Shown piece after piece: positions 17,492-26,916 of a stretch of 48,588 bases of DNA. The notes below the pieces were generated by a model. That model did no database searches. It saw only the letters and a program-made list of their open reading frames with translations, and was not told the origin of the DNA. Both the position numbers and the translations under genes were made by a program. The stretch is from Pseudoflavonifractor sp. MSJ-30 (GTDB lineage Bacteria > Bacillota > Clostridia > Oscillospirales > Oscillospiraceae), in the NCBI RefSeq assembly GCF_018918045.1, contig NZ_JAHLPU010000042.1, positions 1 through 48,588 on the forward strand. Reading direction: 5' to 3'. Position 1 is the stretch's first letter, and the number at the start of each line of letters is the position of its first letter.

Positions 17492-19784
17492 ATGTCACTC
17501 TCTGGGTCACGTATTTCTCTCCGTTGATATAGAGGTCGTATTCCTTGGTGCCGGACCCCGTCAGGGTCAGGTAGTAGTCCGTACAGCCCGCCGGAATTTT
17601 TTCATCCTCCACAATGACGCTGCCGTCCTGCAGAATGGTCAGCAGGTATTCCTCATCCCGTCTGGGAATGGAGAAGCGGACAGACACGGTGGTCTCCGTC
17701 TTCTCCGTGGTCTCCGTAGTGGCTTCCGTCTCGGTGGGCTGGGTCACGCCGCTCTCATCGGAAAGGCTCAGCACGATCTCGTCCCCAAGTTTCAGCTGGG
17801 TGCCCTTCTTCACGGACTGGGCAACCACCTCACCCTTGGGCCGGTCGCTGCGGACGGTTTCCGTGCGGATATTGGCAAAGCCCAAATCCGTAAGCTGCTT
17901 TTGGGCGGTCTCGCTGTACAGGCCCACCACATTGGGCATTTCCGCGGAAGCAGGACCGGAGGAGATGTAGACGACCACATTCTGCCCATCCTCCAGTACG
18001 GTGCCCACCTTGGGATCCGTCCGGGTCACATTGCCCTTGGCCACATAGTCGCTGGCCTCGGTCTGCTCCACGATGCGGATATCCCGAATATCCTGCAAAA
18101 GTTTCAGAGCCGCCTCCCGGGTCATATCCACCACATTGGGCATCGTCACGCTCTCCGGGCCGGTGCTGACCCAGATGCTGACGGTCTGGCCTTCGGTCAG
18201 CTTTGTGCCCTTGGCCGGGTCGGTGCGGATGACCTTTCCTTCTTCAACGGTGTCGCTGGCCTCCTGACGGATCAGAGTCCGGAAGCCCTGCCCCTGCAGG
18301 AAGGACTCCGCCTCCGCTTGGGTCACATCCGTCAGATCCTCCATGACCTTCTCCGCAGGCTCCTCGCCCAGGCTCACGGTGATAACGATCTCCGTGCCCT
18401 TGGTGACTTTACTGCCGCCCGCCGGTTCCTGTGCCATGATCTGGCCCTTGGCATAGTTGCTGTCATACTGCTGGGGTTGGAATCGGATGGTAAAGTCCGG
18501 ATACCGGTCAGCGAGGTCATCGGTATACTCCGTACCCACAAGATAGGGCACTTCCACCAGTTTTTTATCCTTGTTCAGCAGCGCTCCGTTGAACACGGCA
18601 ATGAGGAACGCGCCGATGGCGACGATAGCCACCACGCTGCACACGATCACCGCAATGGTAGCGATGCGGTTCCGCTCCTCCCGCTTGCGCTGTTCTTCCT
18701 TTTTGCGCTGCAAAGCCGCCCGGCGCATGGCCTCGGTATTCTGGCTGACGGTCTGCCGTCTCTGCTCCTGCTGCCGCCTTACCTGTTGGGTCTGCTGGGG
18801 CAGCCGTCCGGTTGTCTGCCGCTGGGGAGGCTGGGGATTGCTGCTTCTGGATGCCGCCACCCGCTCGGCGGTAGTCGCCTTGGGGTAGGTCTGGGGCATG
18901 CCCTTGATGGCGATGGGATGCTCTGAAGGCGCGGATGCCTTATACTGGAAGTCAACGGAGGGATTCTTTCGGAATTCCTCCATATCCTGGATCATCTCCG
19001 TGGCAGAGGCGTACCGGTCCTTGGGATCCAGAGCCATGCCCTTGAGGATGATTTGCTCCAGGCCCACGGGGATATTGGGATTCAGTGTGGAAGGTCTGGG
19101 CGCTCCGCCGTTGATATGCTGAATGGCCACCGCCACAGGGGATTCCCCGTCAAAGGGCGGGCGGCCTGTCATCATCTCGTACATGACCACGCTGAGGGAG
19201 TAGATATCGGACCGGGAATCCGTATAGCCGCCCTTCGCCTGCTCCGGGGAGATATAATGGACGGATCCCAGTGCCTCCTTGGTCAGGGTGTTGCTCTTGC
19301 TCATGACCCGGGCAATGCCGAAGTCCATGACCTTCACGCTGCCGTCTTTCAGCACCATGACATTGTGGGGCTTGATATCCCGGTGGACGATGCCCCTGCT
19401 GTGGGCGTGCTCCAGACCCTTGGCGATCTGCATGGCGAAATGCAGGGTTTCCTTCCAGTTGAGAACGCCCTTGACCTCCATATACTGCTTCAGGGAAATG
19501 CCGTCGATCAGCTCCATGACGATGTAGTTCGCCGCGTCCGAGGACGAAACGTCAAAGACCTGAACGATATTGGGGTGGCTCAGCATGGCAACGGCCTCGC
19601 CCTCCGCCCGGAAGCGGCGGCGGAACTCCTCATCCCCCGAGAATTCGTCTTTCAGAATTTTTACGGCCACCTGCCGGTTCAGCCGGTGGTCCAGCGCTTT
19701 ATATACCACGGCCATGCCGCCGGTGCCGATGACCTCCAGGATCTCGTACCGGTCATCCAGCAGCCGTCCAATATATTGATTCAC
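17481..19784 (-). CDS. prkC: Ser/Thr protein kinase with four PASTA domains (PrkC/PknB type)
   Basis: Membrane kinase sensing peptidoglycan fragments, 767 residues. Kinase domain 12-272: GTGGMAVV P-loop (20-27), Lys42, HRDIKPHN (134-141), DFG (154-156), activation loop with TLTKEALGS. A Gln/Arg-rich linker (310-372) leads to one membrane helix (about 373-399), then four PASTA repeats (about 409-675). Beyond these is a Thr/Glu-rich linker (TETEATTETTEKTETT) and an ~80-residue extra C-terminal domain ending YINGEKYVTQRVTFDG, not part of the minimal family. It starts 16 nt after prpC, its phosphatase partner. Confidence 0.96.
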   Translation of the reverse strand: MNQYIGRLLDDRYEILEVIGTGGMAVVYKALDHRLNRQVAVKILKDEFSGDEEFRRRFRAEGEAVAMLSHPNIVQVFDVSSSDAANYIVMELIDGISLKQYMEVKGVLNWKETLHFAMQIAKGLEHAHSRGIVHRDIKPHNVMVLKDGSVKVMDFGIARVMSKSNTLTKEALGSVHYISPEQAKGGYTDSRSDIYSLSVVMYEMMTGRPPFDGESPVAVAIQHINGGAPRPSTLNPNIPVGLEQIILKGMALDPKDRYASATEMIQDMEEFRKNPSVDFQYKASAPSEHPIAIKGMPQTYPKATTAERVAASRSSNPQPPQRQTTGRLPQQTQQVRRQQEQRRQTVSQNTEAMRRAALQRKKEEQRKREERNRIATIAVIVCSVVAIVAIGAFLIAVFNGALLNKDKKLVEVPYLVGTEYTDDLADRYPDFTIRFQPQQYDSNYAKGQIMAQEPAGGSKVTKGTEIVITVSLGEEPAEKVMEDLTDVTQAEAESFLQGQGFRTLIRQEASDTVEEGKVIRTDPAKGTKLTEGQTVSIWVSTGPESVTMPNVVDMTREAALKLLQDIRDIRIVEQTEASDYVAKGNVTRTDPKVGTVLEDGQNVVVYISSGPASAEMPNVVGLYSETAQKQLTDLGFANIRTETVRSDRPKGEVVAQSVKKGTQLKLGDEIVLSLSDESGVTQPTETEATTETTEKTETTVSVRFSIPRRDEEYLLTILQDGSVIVEDEKIPAGCTDYYLTLTGSGTKEYDLYINGEKYVTQRVTFDG

Positions 19785-19800
19785 GTTGGCACTGCTCCTT

Positions 19801-20532
19801 TCAAATCGATACCAGAATGCTGGTCACATTGTCGGGGGATCCCCGCAGCTTGGCGATATCCAGCAGACGCTTGCAGCATTTTTGTTTGTTGACCCCGTGG
19901 ACGACCTCAAAGAGCATCTCCTGATCGTCCAGCATATTGCTCAGGCCGTCCGTACACAGCAGCAGGTAGCTGCCCTTTTCCAGTTCCTGCCGGTAGAGGT
20001 CCGAGATGATCGTTGGCTCCGTACCAACGGCCCGGGTGATCAGATTCTTGCCCGGGTAGGTCTTGGCAGTCTCCGGCGTCAGTTCGCCACGGTCCACCAT
20101 CATCTGCACCACGGAGTGGTCCTTGGTGATCTGCCGGATACTGCCGTTGGAAATGCCGTAGCACCGGCTGTCGCCCACATTGACGATGGATGCCTGATTT
20201 TTTCGGATCAGGGCCGCCACAAGCGTGGTGCCCATTCCCTCGAACTCTTCAAATTGATTGGCCTGATCATAGACCGTGAAATTGGCCAGCTTCACGGCGC
20301 CGCGCAGAATCATATCCGTCTTGTCCCAATCGGCAGCGCTGGACCAGCTGCGCTTGACCTCCTGAACGAACACATCCACGGCCAGAGAACTGGCCACATT
20401 GCCGGACTTGGCGCCTCCCATGCCGTCGCAGACCACGCACAGCAGCGCCCCCCGTCCCAGTTTTTCAATATGAAACGCGTCCTGATTCTGTTTCCGGACG
20501 CACCCAACATCTGTCAGGCCCCAGCCCTGCAT
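19801..20532 (-). CDS. prpC: PP2C-type Ser/Thr phosphatase (PrpC/Stp)
   Basis: Metal-dependent phosphatase, 243 residues, that reverses PrkC phosphorylation. Motifs: DVGCVRKQNQD near the N-terminus, CDGMGGAKSGNVAS, GDSRCYGI, TDGLSNML and the C-terminal GSPDNVTSILV. The ATG at 20532 is preferred: GAGAGG lies 8 nt upstream, whereas the in-frame GTG at 20541 overlaps that site. It directly precedes prkC. Confidence 0.95.
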   Translation of the reverse strand: MQGWGLTDVGCVRKQNQDAFHIEKLGRGALLCVVCDGMGGAKSGNVASSLAVDVFVQEVKRSWSSAADWDKTDMILRGAVKLANFTVYDQANQFEEFEGMGTTLVAALIRKNQASIVNVGDSRCYGISNGSIRQITKDHSVVQMMVDRGELTPETAKTYPGKNLITRAVGTEPTIISDLYRQELEKGSYLLLCTDGLSNMLDDQEMLFEVVHGVNKQKCCKRLLDIAKLRGSPDNVTSILVSI

Positions 20533-20550
20533 AGAAAACACCTCTCTTTT

Positions 20551-20705
20551 TCAATTGACAGTTGACAATGGACAATTGACAATTATGCGCGGCGCGGAGA
20601 GCCCCTGTGAATCCTTTCACCGGTTCCGCATCGGTCTCGTAATTTGAATCAATTTCCCGGGACTGCACGAAAAATTGTCAATTGTCAACTGTCAATTGTC
20701 AATTT
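20551..20705. repeat. Repeat element with AATTGTCA-type inverted ends
   Basis: The rlmN-prpC gap (20533-20705) is bounded by two ~35-bp arms that are inverted copies of each other: TCAATTGACAGTTGACAATG... at 20551-20585 and its near reverse complement at 20671-20705, each itself made of repeated CAATTGACA units. About 85 nt of unrelated sequence lies between. No gene is visible inside. This layout is that of a small non-autonomous mobile element (MITE-like); no clear target duplication was identified. Confidence 0.6.
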
Positions 20706-21737
20706 TTATTTCGCTTGTTCTTTTGTAAATTTCCGTCTCAGCTGTCCGCAGGAAGCGTCGATGTCGCCGCCCAGAGTCCTGCGGACTGTAGCCGGGATGC
20801 CGCCGTCTTCCAGAATCTTCTGGAAAGCCGCTACAGCCTCCCGGGTGCTTGGCTTCAAGGGACTTTCCTCCACATGGTTCAGAGGAATCAGATTAAAATG
20901 GCAGGGCAGACCCTTCATCCGCCGCAGCAGCTCTCTGGCGTCCTCCGGCCGGTCGTTGACCCCGTTTATCATGGCGTACTCAAAAGAAATGCGCCGGGAA
21001 GTGGCCGTATAGTACCGGCGGCAGGCATCCAGCAGTTCCTGACTGGGATAGGCTCTGTTCACCGGCATAATGGTATCGCGGACGGCATCATTGGGCGCGT
21101 GGAGGGAGACAGACAGGGTAAGCTGCAAATTGCGCTTTGCCAGCTCATCGATTTTCGGCACCAGACCGCAGGTGGAGAGGCTGATGTGCCGCATGGAGAT
21201 ATGCATTCCCTCCGGGCTGTTCACCAGCTCCAGAAAACGCATTACATTGTCAAAGTTATCCAGCGGCTCTCCGATGCCCATGAGTACAATATGGGAAATG
21301 GGCTGGCCGGAATCCACCTGCGTGAACAGGACCTGGTCCAGCATCTCAAATGGCTCCAGCCGCCGGACCAGACCGCCCAGGGTAGACGCGCAGAAGGCGC
21401 AGCCCATGCGGCAGCCGACCTCCGTGGAAATACAGACCGTATTGCCATAGTGATAGCGCATGAGCACCGTTTCCACGCAGTTGCCGTCGGAGAGCTGCCA
21501 GAGGTACTTGATGGTGCCGTCTCTCTGGGATTCCTGCTTCCGGACTACCTGGGGCGCATGGATGGGATAGTCCCCCGCCAGCCGCTCCCGCAGGGGCTTG
21601 GGGAGATTGGTCATCTCGTCATAGCCGCGGACGCCCTTATGAAGCCAGGTATAGATCTGCTTTGCCCGAAAGGCAGGCTGTCCCATCTCTTTGAAAAGCT
21701 GGGTCATCTCCCCCAGGGTCATGGATTTCAGATTCAT
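20706..21737 (-). CDS. rlmN: 23S rRNA (adenine2503-C2)-methyltransferase RlmN
   Basis: Radical-SAM methyltransferase that methylates A2503 of 23S rRNA (and A37 of some tRNAs), 343 residues. The iron-sulfur motif is C109-xxx-C113-xx-C116 (EVGCRMGCAFC). The second catalytic Cys near the C-terminus is in GGDIDASCGQLR (Cys330). Cfr-type resistance enzymes share this fold, but the overall sequence reads as RlmN. The start overlaps the rsmB stop by 4 nt. Confidence 0.96.
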   Translation of the reverse strand: MNLKSMTLGEMTQLFKEMGQPAFRAKQIYTWLHKGVRGYDEMTNLPKPLRERLAGDYPIHAPQVVRKQESQRDGTIKYLWQLSDGNCVETVLMRYHYGNTVCISTEVGCRMGCAFCASTLGGLVRRLEPFEMLDQVLFTQVDSGQPISHIVLMGIGEPLDNFDNVMRFLELVNSPEGMHISMRHISLSTCGLVPKIDELAKRNLQLTLSVSLHAPNDAVRDTIMPVNRAYPSQELLDACRRYYTATSRRISFEYAMINGVNDRPEDARELLRRMKGLPCHFNLIPLNHVEESPLKPSTREAVAAFQKILEDGGIPATVRRTLGGDIDASCGQLRRKFTKEQAK

Positions 21738-23041
21738 GATTTCCTCCGCATTCTGGAAATAAAGAAGCCGTCCGTATCGTGCCGGCCGGGAAGCAGGGTC
21801 AGATACCCCGTTTCGTTCCCCGGAAACTCCTCCGGCAGGGGCAGCTTTTCCAGGATAAACTCCGGGTGGGCCTTCAAAAAGGCATGCACCACATCCTCAT
21901 TCTCTCTGGGAAGCAGGGTGCAGGTGGAATACATCAGGATCCCGCCTTTTTTCACATACCTTGCCTGATTCCAGAGGATCTGTTTCTGCAATTCCGGCAG
22001 GGTTTCTGTTTCCTTCAGATCCCGGTATCGGATATCCGGTTTTTTCCGGATAATGCCAAGGCCGGAACAGGGGGCGTCTACAATCACAGCGTCAAAATGC
22101 TCTTCCCAATTTGGGACAAAGACGGAGGCATCCTGCAATTGGGCCTTCAGATTGGAAATCCCCAGCCGGGCAGCCCCGCTTTCGATCAGCGGAATCTTAT
22201 GGGCGTGAACATCGCAGGAGGTGATGCTTCCCTGCCCGCCCATGGCCATGGCCGCCGCAAAGCTCTTGCCGCCGGGGGCGGCGCAGCAATCCAGCACGGC
22301 CATGCCCGGTTTCAGTTCGGCGCACAGCACGCTGAGCCTGCTGGCCGGGTCCTGGACATAGTAGAATCCTTCCCGAAAAGAGGGCAGCTGTTCCAGACTG
22401 CCGGTGCCGGAGAGCACCAGGCAGTTTTCCATCCAGCAGTGCGGACGGCTCTGAACGCCCTCCGCTTCCAGACGTTTTACAAGGCTGCCCATGTCCGTTT
22501 TCAGGGTGTTCACCTGAATTACGGTATCCGGTGCTTCATTATCCGCTTTCAGCACCGATTCCAGCGTTCCCTTTGGAAGGGCGGTCTTCAGCAGCGCCAC
22601 CAGCTCCGCCGGATGGCTGTATTTGTCTTCATAAGAAGTGGGTTCTTTCAAAACACCCTTGGTGCGGACCGCATTGCGCAGCACACCGTTTACCAGTTTA
22701 TCACAGCCGGCCGGGCCGTATTTTCTTGCCAGACGAACGGACTCGTTCACCGCCGCGCTGTCCGGAATCTTATCCAGCTCATAGATCTGGTAAAGACCCA
22801 GGTGCAGAATATCCCGCACCGCCGGGTGGAGCTTTTTCAGAGAGCCCTTCAAAAGCTGGGCAAGGTAAAAATCCAGTTTTCCCCGGTTCTGCACCACGCC
22901 ATAACAAAGTCTGGTGGCAAGCGCCGCGTCCCGGGCATCCAGAGCGTCCCGGCGGATGTACTTTTTCAGCACGGCATTGCTCCAGCCCTGCTCCATCCGG
23001 CAGGCGATCAGCGCGTTCAGCGCCGTTTCCCGGGCGCCCAT
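21734..23041 (-). CDS. rsmB: 16S rRNA (cytosine967-C5)-methyltransferase RsmB
   Basis: 435 residues. The N-terminal ~140 residues are a NusB-like RNA-binding domain (RETALNALIACRMEQGW, AALATRLCYGVVQNRG); the rest is the SAM-dependent methyltransferase with DCCAAPGGKSFA, the VDAPCSGLGIIRKKPDIR catalytic motif (PCS) and MYSTCTLLPREN (the TC catalytic Cys). It starts immediately after the fmt stop (TAAATG). The fmt-rsmB-rlmN order ahead of prpC-prkC-rsgA is widely conserved in Firmicutes. Confidence 0.96.
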   Translation of the reverse strand: MGARETALNALIACRMEQGWSNAVLKKYIRRDALDARDAALATRLCYGVVQNRGKLDFYLAQLLKGSLKKLHPAVRDILHLGLYQIYELDKIPDSAAVNESVRLARKYGPAGCDKLVNGVLRNAVRTKGVLKEPTSYEDKYSHPAELVALLKTALPKGTLESVLKADNEAPDTVIQVNTLKTDMGSLVKRLEAEGVQSRPHCWMENCLVLSGTGSLEQLPSFREGFYYVQDPASRLSVLCAELKPGMAVLDCCAAPGGKSFAAAMAMGGQGSITSCDVHAHKIPLIESGAARLGISNLKAQLQDASVFVPNWEEHFDAVIVDAPCSGLGIIRKKPDIRYRDLKETETLPELQKQILWNQARYVKKGGILMYSTCTLLPRENEDVVHAFLKAHPEFILEKLPLPEEFPGNETGYLTLLPGRHDTDGFFISRMRRKS

Positions 23042-23953
23042 TTAACCTTCCAGCGGATGGCCCCGGAAATAATCCGGCGCGTTCATCCGCTTGCCGCCCT
23101 CGGCCTGCAGGACCCGAATCTCCACAGCCCCTTCGCCGCAGGCGATCCGCAGTCCCGTCTTTGTCAGGCCCAGTTTTTCGCCGGGCTTACCGCTGCCGGA
23201 GACCACCCGAGTCTCGTGGACCTTAAAAATCTTTCCCTGCAATTCCATGGTCGCCACGGGCCAGGGCTGTAAGCCCCGGACATGGTCGTGGACCTGCCGG
23301 GCGCTCTTCGTCCAGTCAATGGGGCACATGGTCTTTTCCAGCATGGGGGCATAGCTGACTTTGGTCTCATCCTGCTTCCGGGCAGGCAGCTTTCCGTTTT
23401 CGGCAAAGCGGGTCAAAGTTTTGCTCAGCAGGTCTGCCCCCAGCACCGCCAGCCGATCCAGCAGTTCTCCGGCGGTCTCATTTTCGCCGATGAGGGTCTT
23501 GGAAACGTCAATGATGTCTCCGGCATCCATCTCCCGGACCAGATACATGGCGGTGACGCCGGTCTCCTTCAAGCCATCCAGCACCGCCCACTGGTAAGGA
23601 GCGGACCCACGATAGGCGGGCAGCACGCTGGCATGGATATTGATGCAGCCCAGCCCCGGCACGTCCAGCACCTTCTGAGGCAAAATCCGGCCATAGGCCA
23701 CAACGGCGCAGATATCCGGCTTCAGGTCCCGCAGCTGCTGAACCGTTTCTTCCTCCCGAAAGTTCTCCGGCTGGAACACCGGAATCCCGGCAGCCAGTGC
23801 CGTCTCTTTCACAGGAGAAGCCGTCAGCTTCATGCCCCGCCCCTTGGGCCGGTCCGGCTGGGTATAGACGCCCACGACCTCGAAGCCCTCCGTCAGAATC
23901 TTTTTCAGACAGGTGGCCGCGATGTCCGGGGTTCCCATAAATACCACGCGCAT
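23042..23953 (-). CDS. fmt: Methionyl-tRNA formyltransferase
   Basis: Formylates initiator Met-tRNA using 10-formyl-THF, 303 residues. The catalytic Asn-x-His and downstream Asp are in CINIHASVLPAYRGSAP and YLVREMDAGDII; the C-terminal OB-like domain follows from about residue 205. The gap to def is 2 nt, so the enzymes adding and removing the formyl group are co-expressed. Confidence 0.97.
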   Translation of the reverse strand: MRVVFMGTPDIAATCLKKILTEGFEVVGVYTQPDRPKGRGMKLTASPVKETALAAGIPVFQPENFREEETVQQLRDLKPDICAVVAYGRILPQKVLDVPGLGCINIHASVLPAYRGSAPYQWAVLDGLKETGVTAMYLVREMDAGDIIDVSKTLIGENETAGELLDRLAVLGADLLSKTLTRFAENGKLPARKQDETKVSYAPMLEKTMCPIDWTKSARQVHDHVRGLQPWPVATMELQGKIFKVHETRVVSGSGKPGEKLGLTKTGLRIACGEGAVEIRVLQAEGGKRMNAPDYFRGHPLEG

Positions 23954-23955
23954 AC

Positions 23956-24429
23956 TCAGGCCTCCTCGTTCAGCTCTTCGTCGGTCAGATAGCGCTCCAT
24001 GATCTCCGTATAGACAATGCCGTCCAGATGGTCCAGTTCATGACAGAAGCACCGGGCCATCAGCTCCTCACCCTCTACCTCGAATTCATTGCCGTCCCGG
24101 TCATAGGCCCGGACCTTGGCGTAGTTGGGCCGCTTGACAATGCCGTACTTGCCGGGGACGCTGAGGCAGCCCTCGCTGCCTACCTGCTCGCCGCTGGTTT
24201 CCAGCAGCTCCGGATTCACCAGCTCCAGTATTTCCTCCCCGGTGTCCACAACAACGACCCGGCGAAGAATGCCCACCTGGGGAGCCGCCAGACCCACGCC
24301 ATTGGCGTCCACCAGCGTCTCCTTCATATCGTCCAGCAGCTTGTGCAGCTTCTTGTCAAACTTCTCCACCGGGCGGCAGACCTTGTGCAGGCAGGGTTCC
24401 TTCACCGTCATGATTTTCCGAATTCCCAT
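23956..24429 (-). CDS. def: Peptide deformylase
   Basis: Removes the formyl group from nascent proteins, 157 residues. All three motifs are intact: GVGLAAPQVG (44-53), EGCLS (86-90, metal ligand Cys88) and HELDH (130-134, two metal ligands and the catalytic Glu). It lies 11 nt after priA with AAGGAG upstream. Confidence 0.97.
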   Translation of the reverse strand: MGIRKIMTVKEPCLHKVCRPVEKFDKKLHKLLDDMKETLVDANGVGLAAPQVGILRRVVVVDTGEEILELVNPELLETSGEQVGSEGCLSVPGKYGIVKRPNYAKVRAYDRDGNEFEVEGEELMARCFCHELDHLDGIVYTEIMERYLTDEELNEEA

Positions 24430-24440
24430 TTCTTTTCTCC

Positions 24441-26885
24441 TTATCCTTCAAAACCGTTCACATCAATATAAGCGCTGACGCCCCGCATAGCCATGTCCTT
24501 TCCGAACGCGGACAGCAGATACGCAAGCGCCGCGCGGATATTCTTATCCAGACGGCACCGCAGGGTCAGCCGGTAGCGGTACTGATAGTTAATCTTCGGT
24601 ACCGGGCTGGGGGCCGGGCCTAACAGCTCGTAGCCGCCCAAAGTGCCCTGTCTGCCCAGAGCCAGCAGACTGTCCCGGAATTTGGCAGAACCCAGCAGCA
24701 CCTGAGGCTCCTGCAACCCCTGAAAGGCAATCAGCACCTGGTCGGCAAAGGGGGGCGCGTGCTGCACCTGCCGCAGCCGAATTTCCAGATCATAAAACCG
24801 ATCATAGTTCTGCTCTGCCGCGAGACGAATCAGTTCATGGCTGGGGGCCATGGTCTGAATGACCGCCCGGCCCTCACAGTCGCCCCGGCCTGCCCGGCCT
24901 ACCACCTGTGTCAGCATATCAAAGGTGGTCTCCCCGGCCCGGAATCCTCCGGTAAACAGGCTCAAATCCGCGTCCAGCACTCCGACGAGGGTCACGTTGG
25001 GCAGATCCAGGCCCTTGGCAACCATCTGCGTGCCGAGCAGAATCTGCTGCTCTCCCCGGCGGAACCGGGAGAGAATGGCCTCGTGGGTGTTGGTGGCGCT
25101 GACGGTGTCCGCGTCCATGCGGGCCACTTCCACATCGGGGAACAGCTCCGCCAGCTCCTGCTGCACCCGCTGGGTGCCTGTGCCCAGGGTCTTCAAAGGG
25201 CCGCCGCATTTGGGGCAGCGGTCCGGCACCGGCATGGAGTAGCCGCAGTAGTGGCACAAAAGGCGGTTGTTGGCGCTGTGGTAGGTCAGCCGCTCGCTGC
25301 ACCGGGGGCACTCCGGGGCCTCCCGGCAGTCCACACAGACCAATGCCCGGCTGTTTCCCCGGCGGTTGAGAAGCAGAATCACCTGCTTGCGCGCCGCCAG
25401 CGTATCATGGACGGCCTGCCGCAGGGGGTAACTCAAAGTACCGTCATTTCCCAGCTTCAGTTCTTCACGCATGTCCACAATCCGGGTCTCGGGAAGCGGG
25501 CGGCCATTGTAGCGGTTTTGCAGCCGATAAAGCCGGTAAGTTCCCTGCTTCGCGTGGTACATGCTCTCTACGGACGGGGTGGCCGAGCCAAGAAGCACCA
25601 GCGCCCCCTCCTTCACGCCCCGCCACATGGCCACCTCCCGGGCGGCATAGCGGGGCGCGTTTTCAGACTTATAGGAATGCTCCTGCTCCTCATCCAGAAT
25701 GATAAGTCCCAGCTTTTCGCAGGGGGCAAACACGGCGCTCCGTGTCCCCACAATCACCCGGGCGCTTCCCTCTCTGGCACGCTTCCACTGGTCGCACCGT
25801 TCTCCGTCGGAGAGGCTGGAGTGGAGCACCGCCACCTGATCGCCGAACCAGGCGGCCATCAGTCCCAGAAGCTGGGGTGTCAAAGCAATCTCCGGCACCA
25901 GAAGGATGGCGCTTTTGCCCTCCTCCAGCGTCTGCATGATCAGGCGGATATAAACAGAGGTCTTACCGGATCCGGTAACGCCGTAGAGCAGCGCCACGCC
26001 GGGATCTTCCTCCCGGGACTGGGCCAGAAGTCCCTCAAAGCAGCGCTGCTGCTCCTCATTCAGGACCAGCGGCTTTGTGACTCTGGCCGGTTCAATCTCC
26101 CGGCACCGCAGCACCGGGCGTTCGGACAGTTCCACATACCCCAGCTTTTCCAGCCGGGCAACAGTCTGAGAAGATGCCCCCGTGTAATAGCAGATGTCCT
26201 TCACGCTGGCACAGCCAACGCCGCAGAGCAGCCGCAGAACGCTTCTCTGCATGGCCGCGCCCTTGGGGCGGCTCATGGCAAACTCCATGGCCTGCTCCGC
26301 CGGGACTGCCAGCGCGGCAATTTTTTCCGTCCGGTCAGAGGTCTTCCGCAAAAGCTCCGCCTGGGCGGTGATCCATTTCTTCCGGGCGAGATAGGCAAGT
26401 GCCTCCCGCCGCCTGTCCCCATCCGGGACACAAGCGCTGAGTGCCGAATCCCGGCACGCACCGCCCAGATCCCGCATGGTCTCCAGGATCTCCCGGGCTC
26501 CCTCCTTGCGGATGACGGCGCTTTCCCAGCTCCGGTCTTCCGTCAGGGTAAAGGTATCCCTCTGGCGGAACCAGAGTCCCGCCGGGAGCATCGCTCTGGC
26601 AGCATCGTAAAAGGTGCAGAAGCAGCGCTCCCGCAGGAACGCCGCCAGCCGCAGCTGCAAAGGGGTCAGCAGCGGGGTCTCCTCCAGGCACTGGGCAACG
26701 GCCTTGAGTTTTTCCTCGCTGCCTTCTCCCACCGTCACCACGATGCCTTCGGCGGCGGTATTGCCCCGGCCAAACGGCACCTGGACCCGTTGGCCGGGCT
26801 GGAGCGCCATTCCTGCCGGAATGCGGTAGGAATAGAGCTTATCGATGGCAAAATTCGCCGCCGAAACGGCAATTCCCGCAACCAT
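24441..26885 (-). CDS. priA: Primosomal protein N' (replication restart helicase PriA)
   Basis: 3'-5' helicase that reloads the replisome at stalled forks, 814 residues. N-terminal 3'-DNA-binding domain (AIDKLYSYRIPAG), winged-helix region, helicase lobe 1 with Walker A VTGSGKT and the DEEQ box (ILDEEQEHSYK), motif GSATPSVES, then the helicase-embedded zinc-binding cysteines (CVDC, CPRC, CHYC, CPKC) and lobe 2 with VGRAGRGD. The second ATG (26885) is preferred because GGGAGG lies 7 nt upstream; the first (26891) is too close to it. Confidence 0.96.
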   Translation of the reverse strand: MVAGIAVSAANFAIDKLYSYRIPAGMALQPGQRVQVPFGRGNTAAEGIVVTVGEGSEEKLKAVAQCLEETPLLTPLQLRLAAFLRERCFCTFYDAARAMLPAGLWFRQRDTFTLTEDRSWESAVIRKEGAREILETMRDLGGACRDSALSACVPDGDRRREALAYLARKKWITAQAELLRKTSDRTEKIAALAVPAEQAMEFAMSRPKGAAMQRSVLRLLCGVGCASVKDICYYTGASSQTVARLEKLGYVELSERPVLRCREIEPARVTKPLVLNEEQQRCFEGLLAQSREEDPGVALLYGVTGSGKTSVYIRLIMQTLEEGKSAILLVPEIALTPQLLGLMAAWFGDQVAVLHSSLSDGERCDQWKRAREGSARVIVGTRSAVFAPCEKLGLIILDEEQEHSYKSENAPRYAAREVAMWRGVKEGALVLLGSATPSVESMYHAKQGTYRLYRLQNRYNGRPLPETRIVDMREELKLGNDGTLSYPLRQAVHDTLAARKQVILLLNRRGNSRALVCVDCREAPECPRCSERLTYHSANNRLLCHYCGYSMPVPDRCPKCGGPLKTLGTGTQRVQQELAELFPDVEVARMDADTVSATNTHEAILSRFRRGEQQILLGTQMVAKGLDLPNVTLVGVLDADLSLFTGGFRAGETTFDMLTQVVGRAGRGDCEGRAVIQTMAPSHELIRLAAEQNYDRFYDLEIRLRQVQHAPPFADQVLIAFQGLQEPQVLLGSAKFRDSLLALGRQGTLGGYELLGPAPSPVPKINYQYRYRLTLRCRLDKNIRAALAYLLSAFGKDMAMRGVSAYIDVNGFEG

Positions 26886-26916
26886 ACCCATTCCTCCCGT
26901 CTCCGCAGGGCAGCGC

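Noticed and set aside
17460..18926. A 488-codon open frame opposite prkC
   Set aside because: Antisense to the PASTA and linker part of the kinase, with no features of its own.
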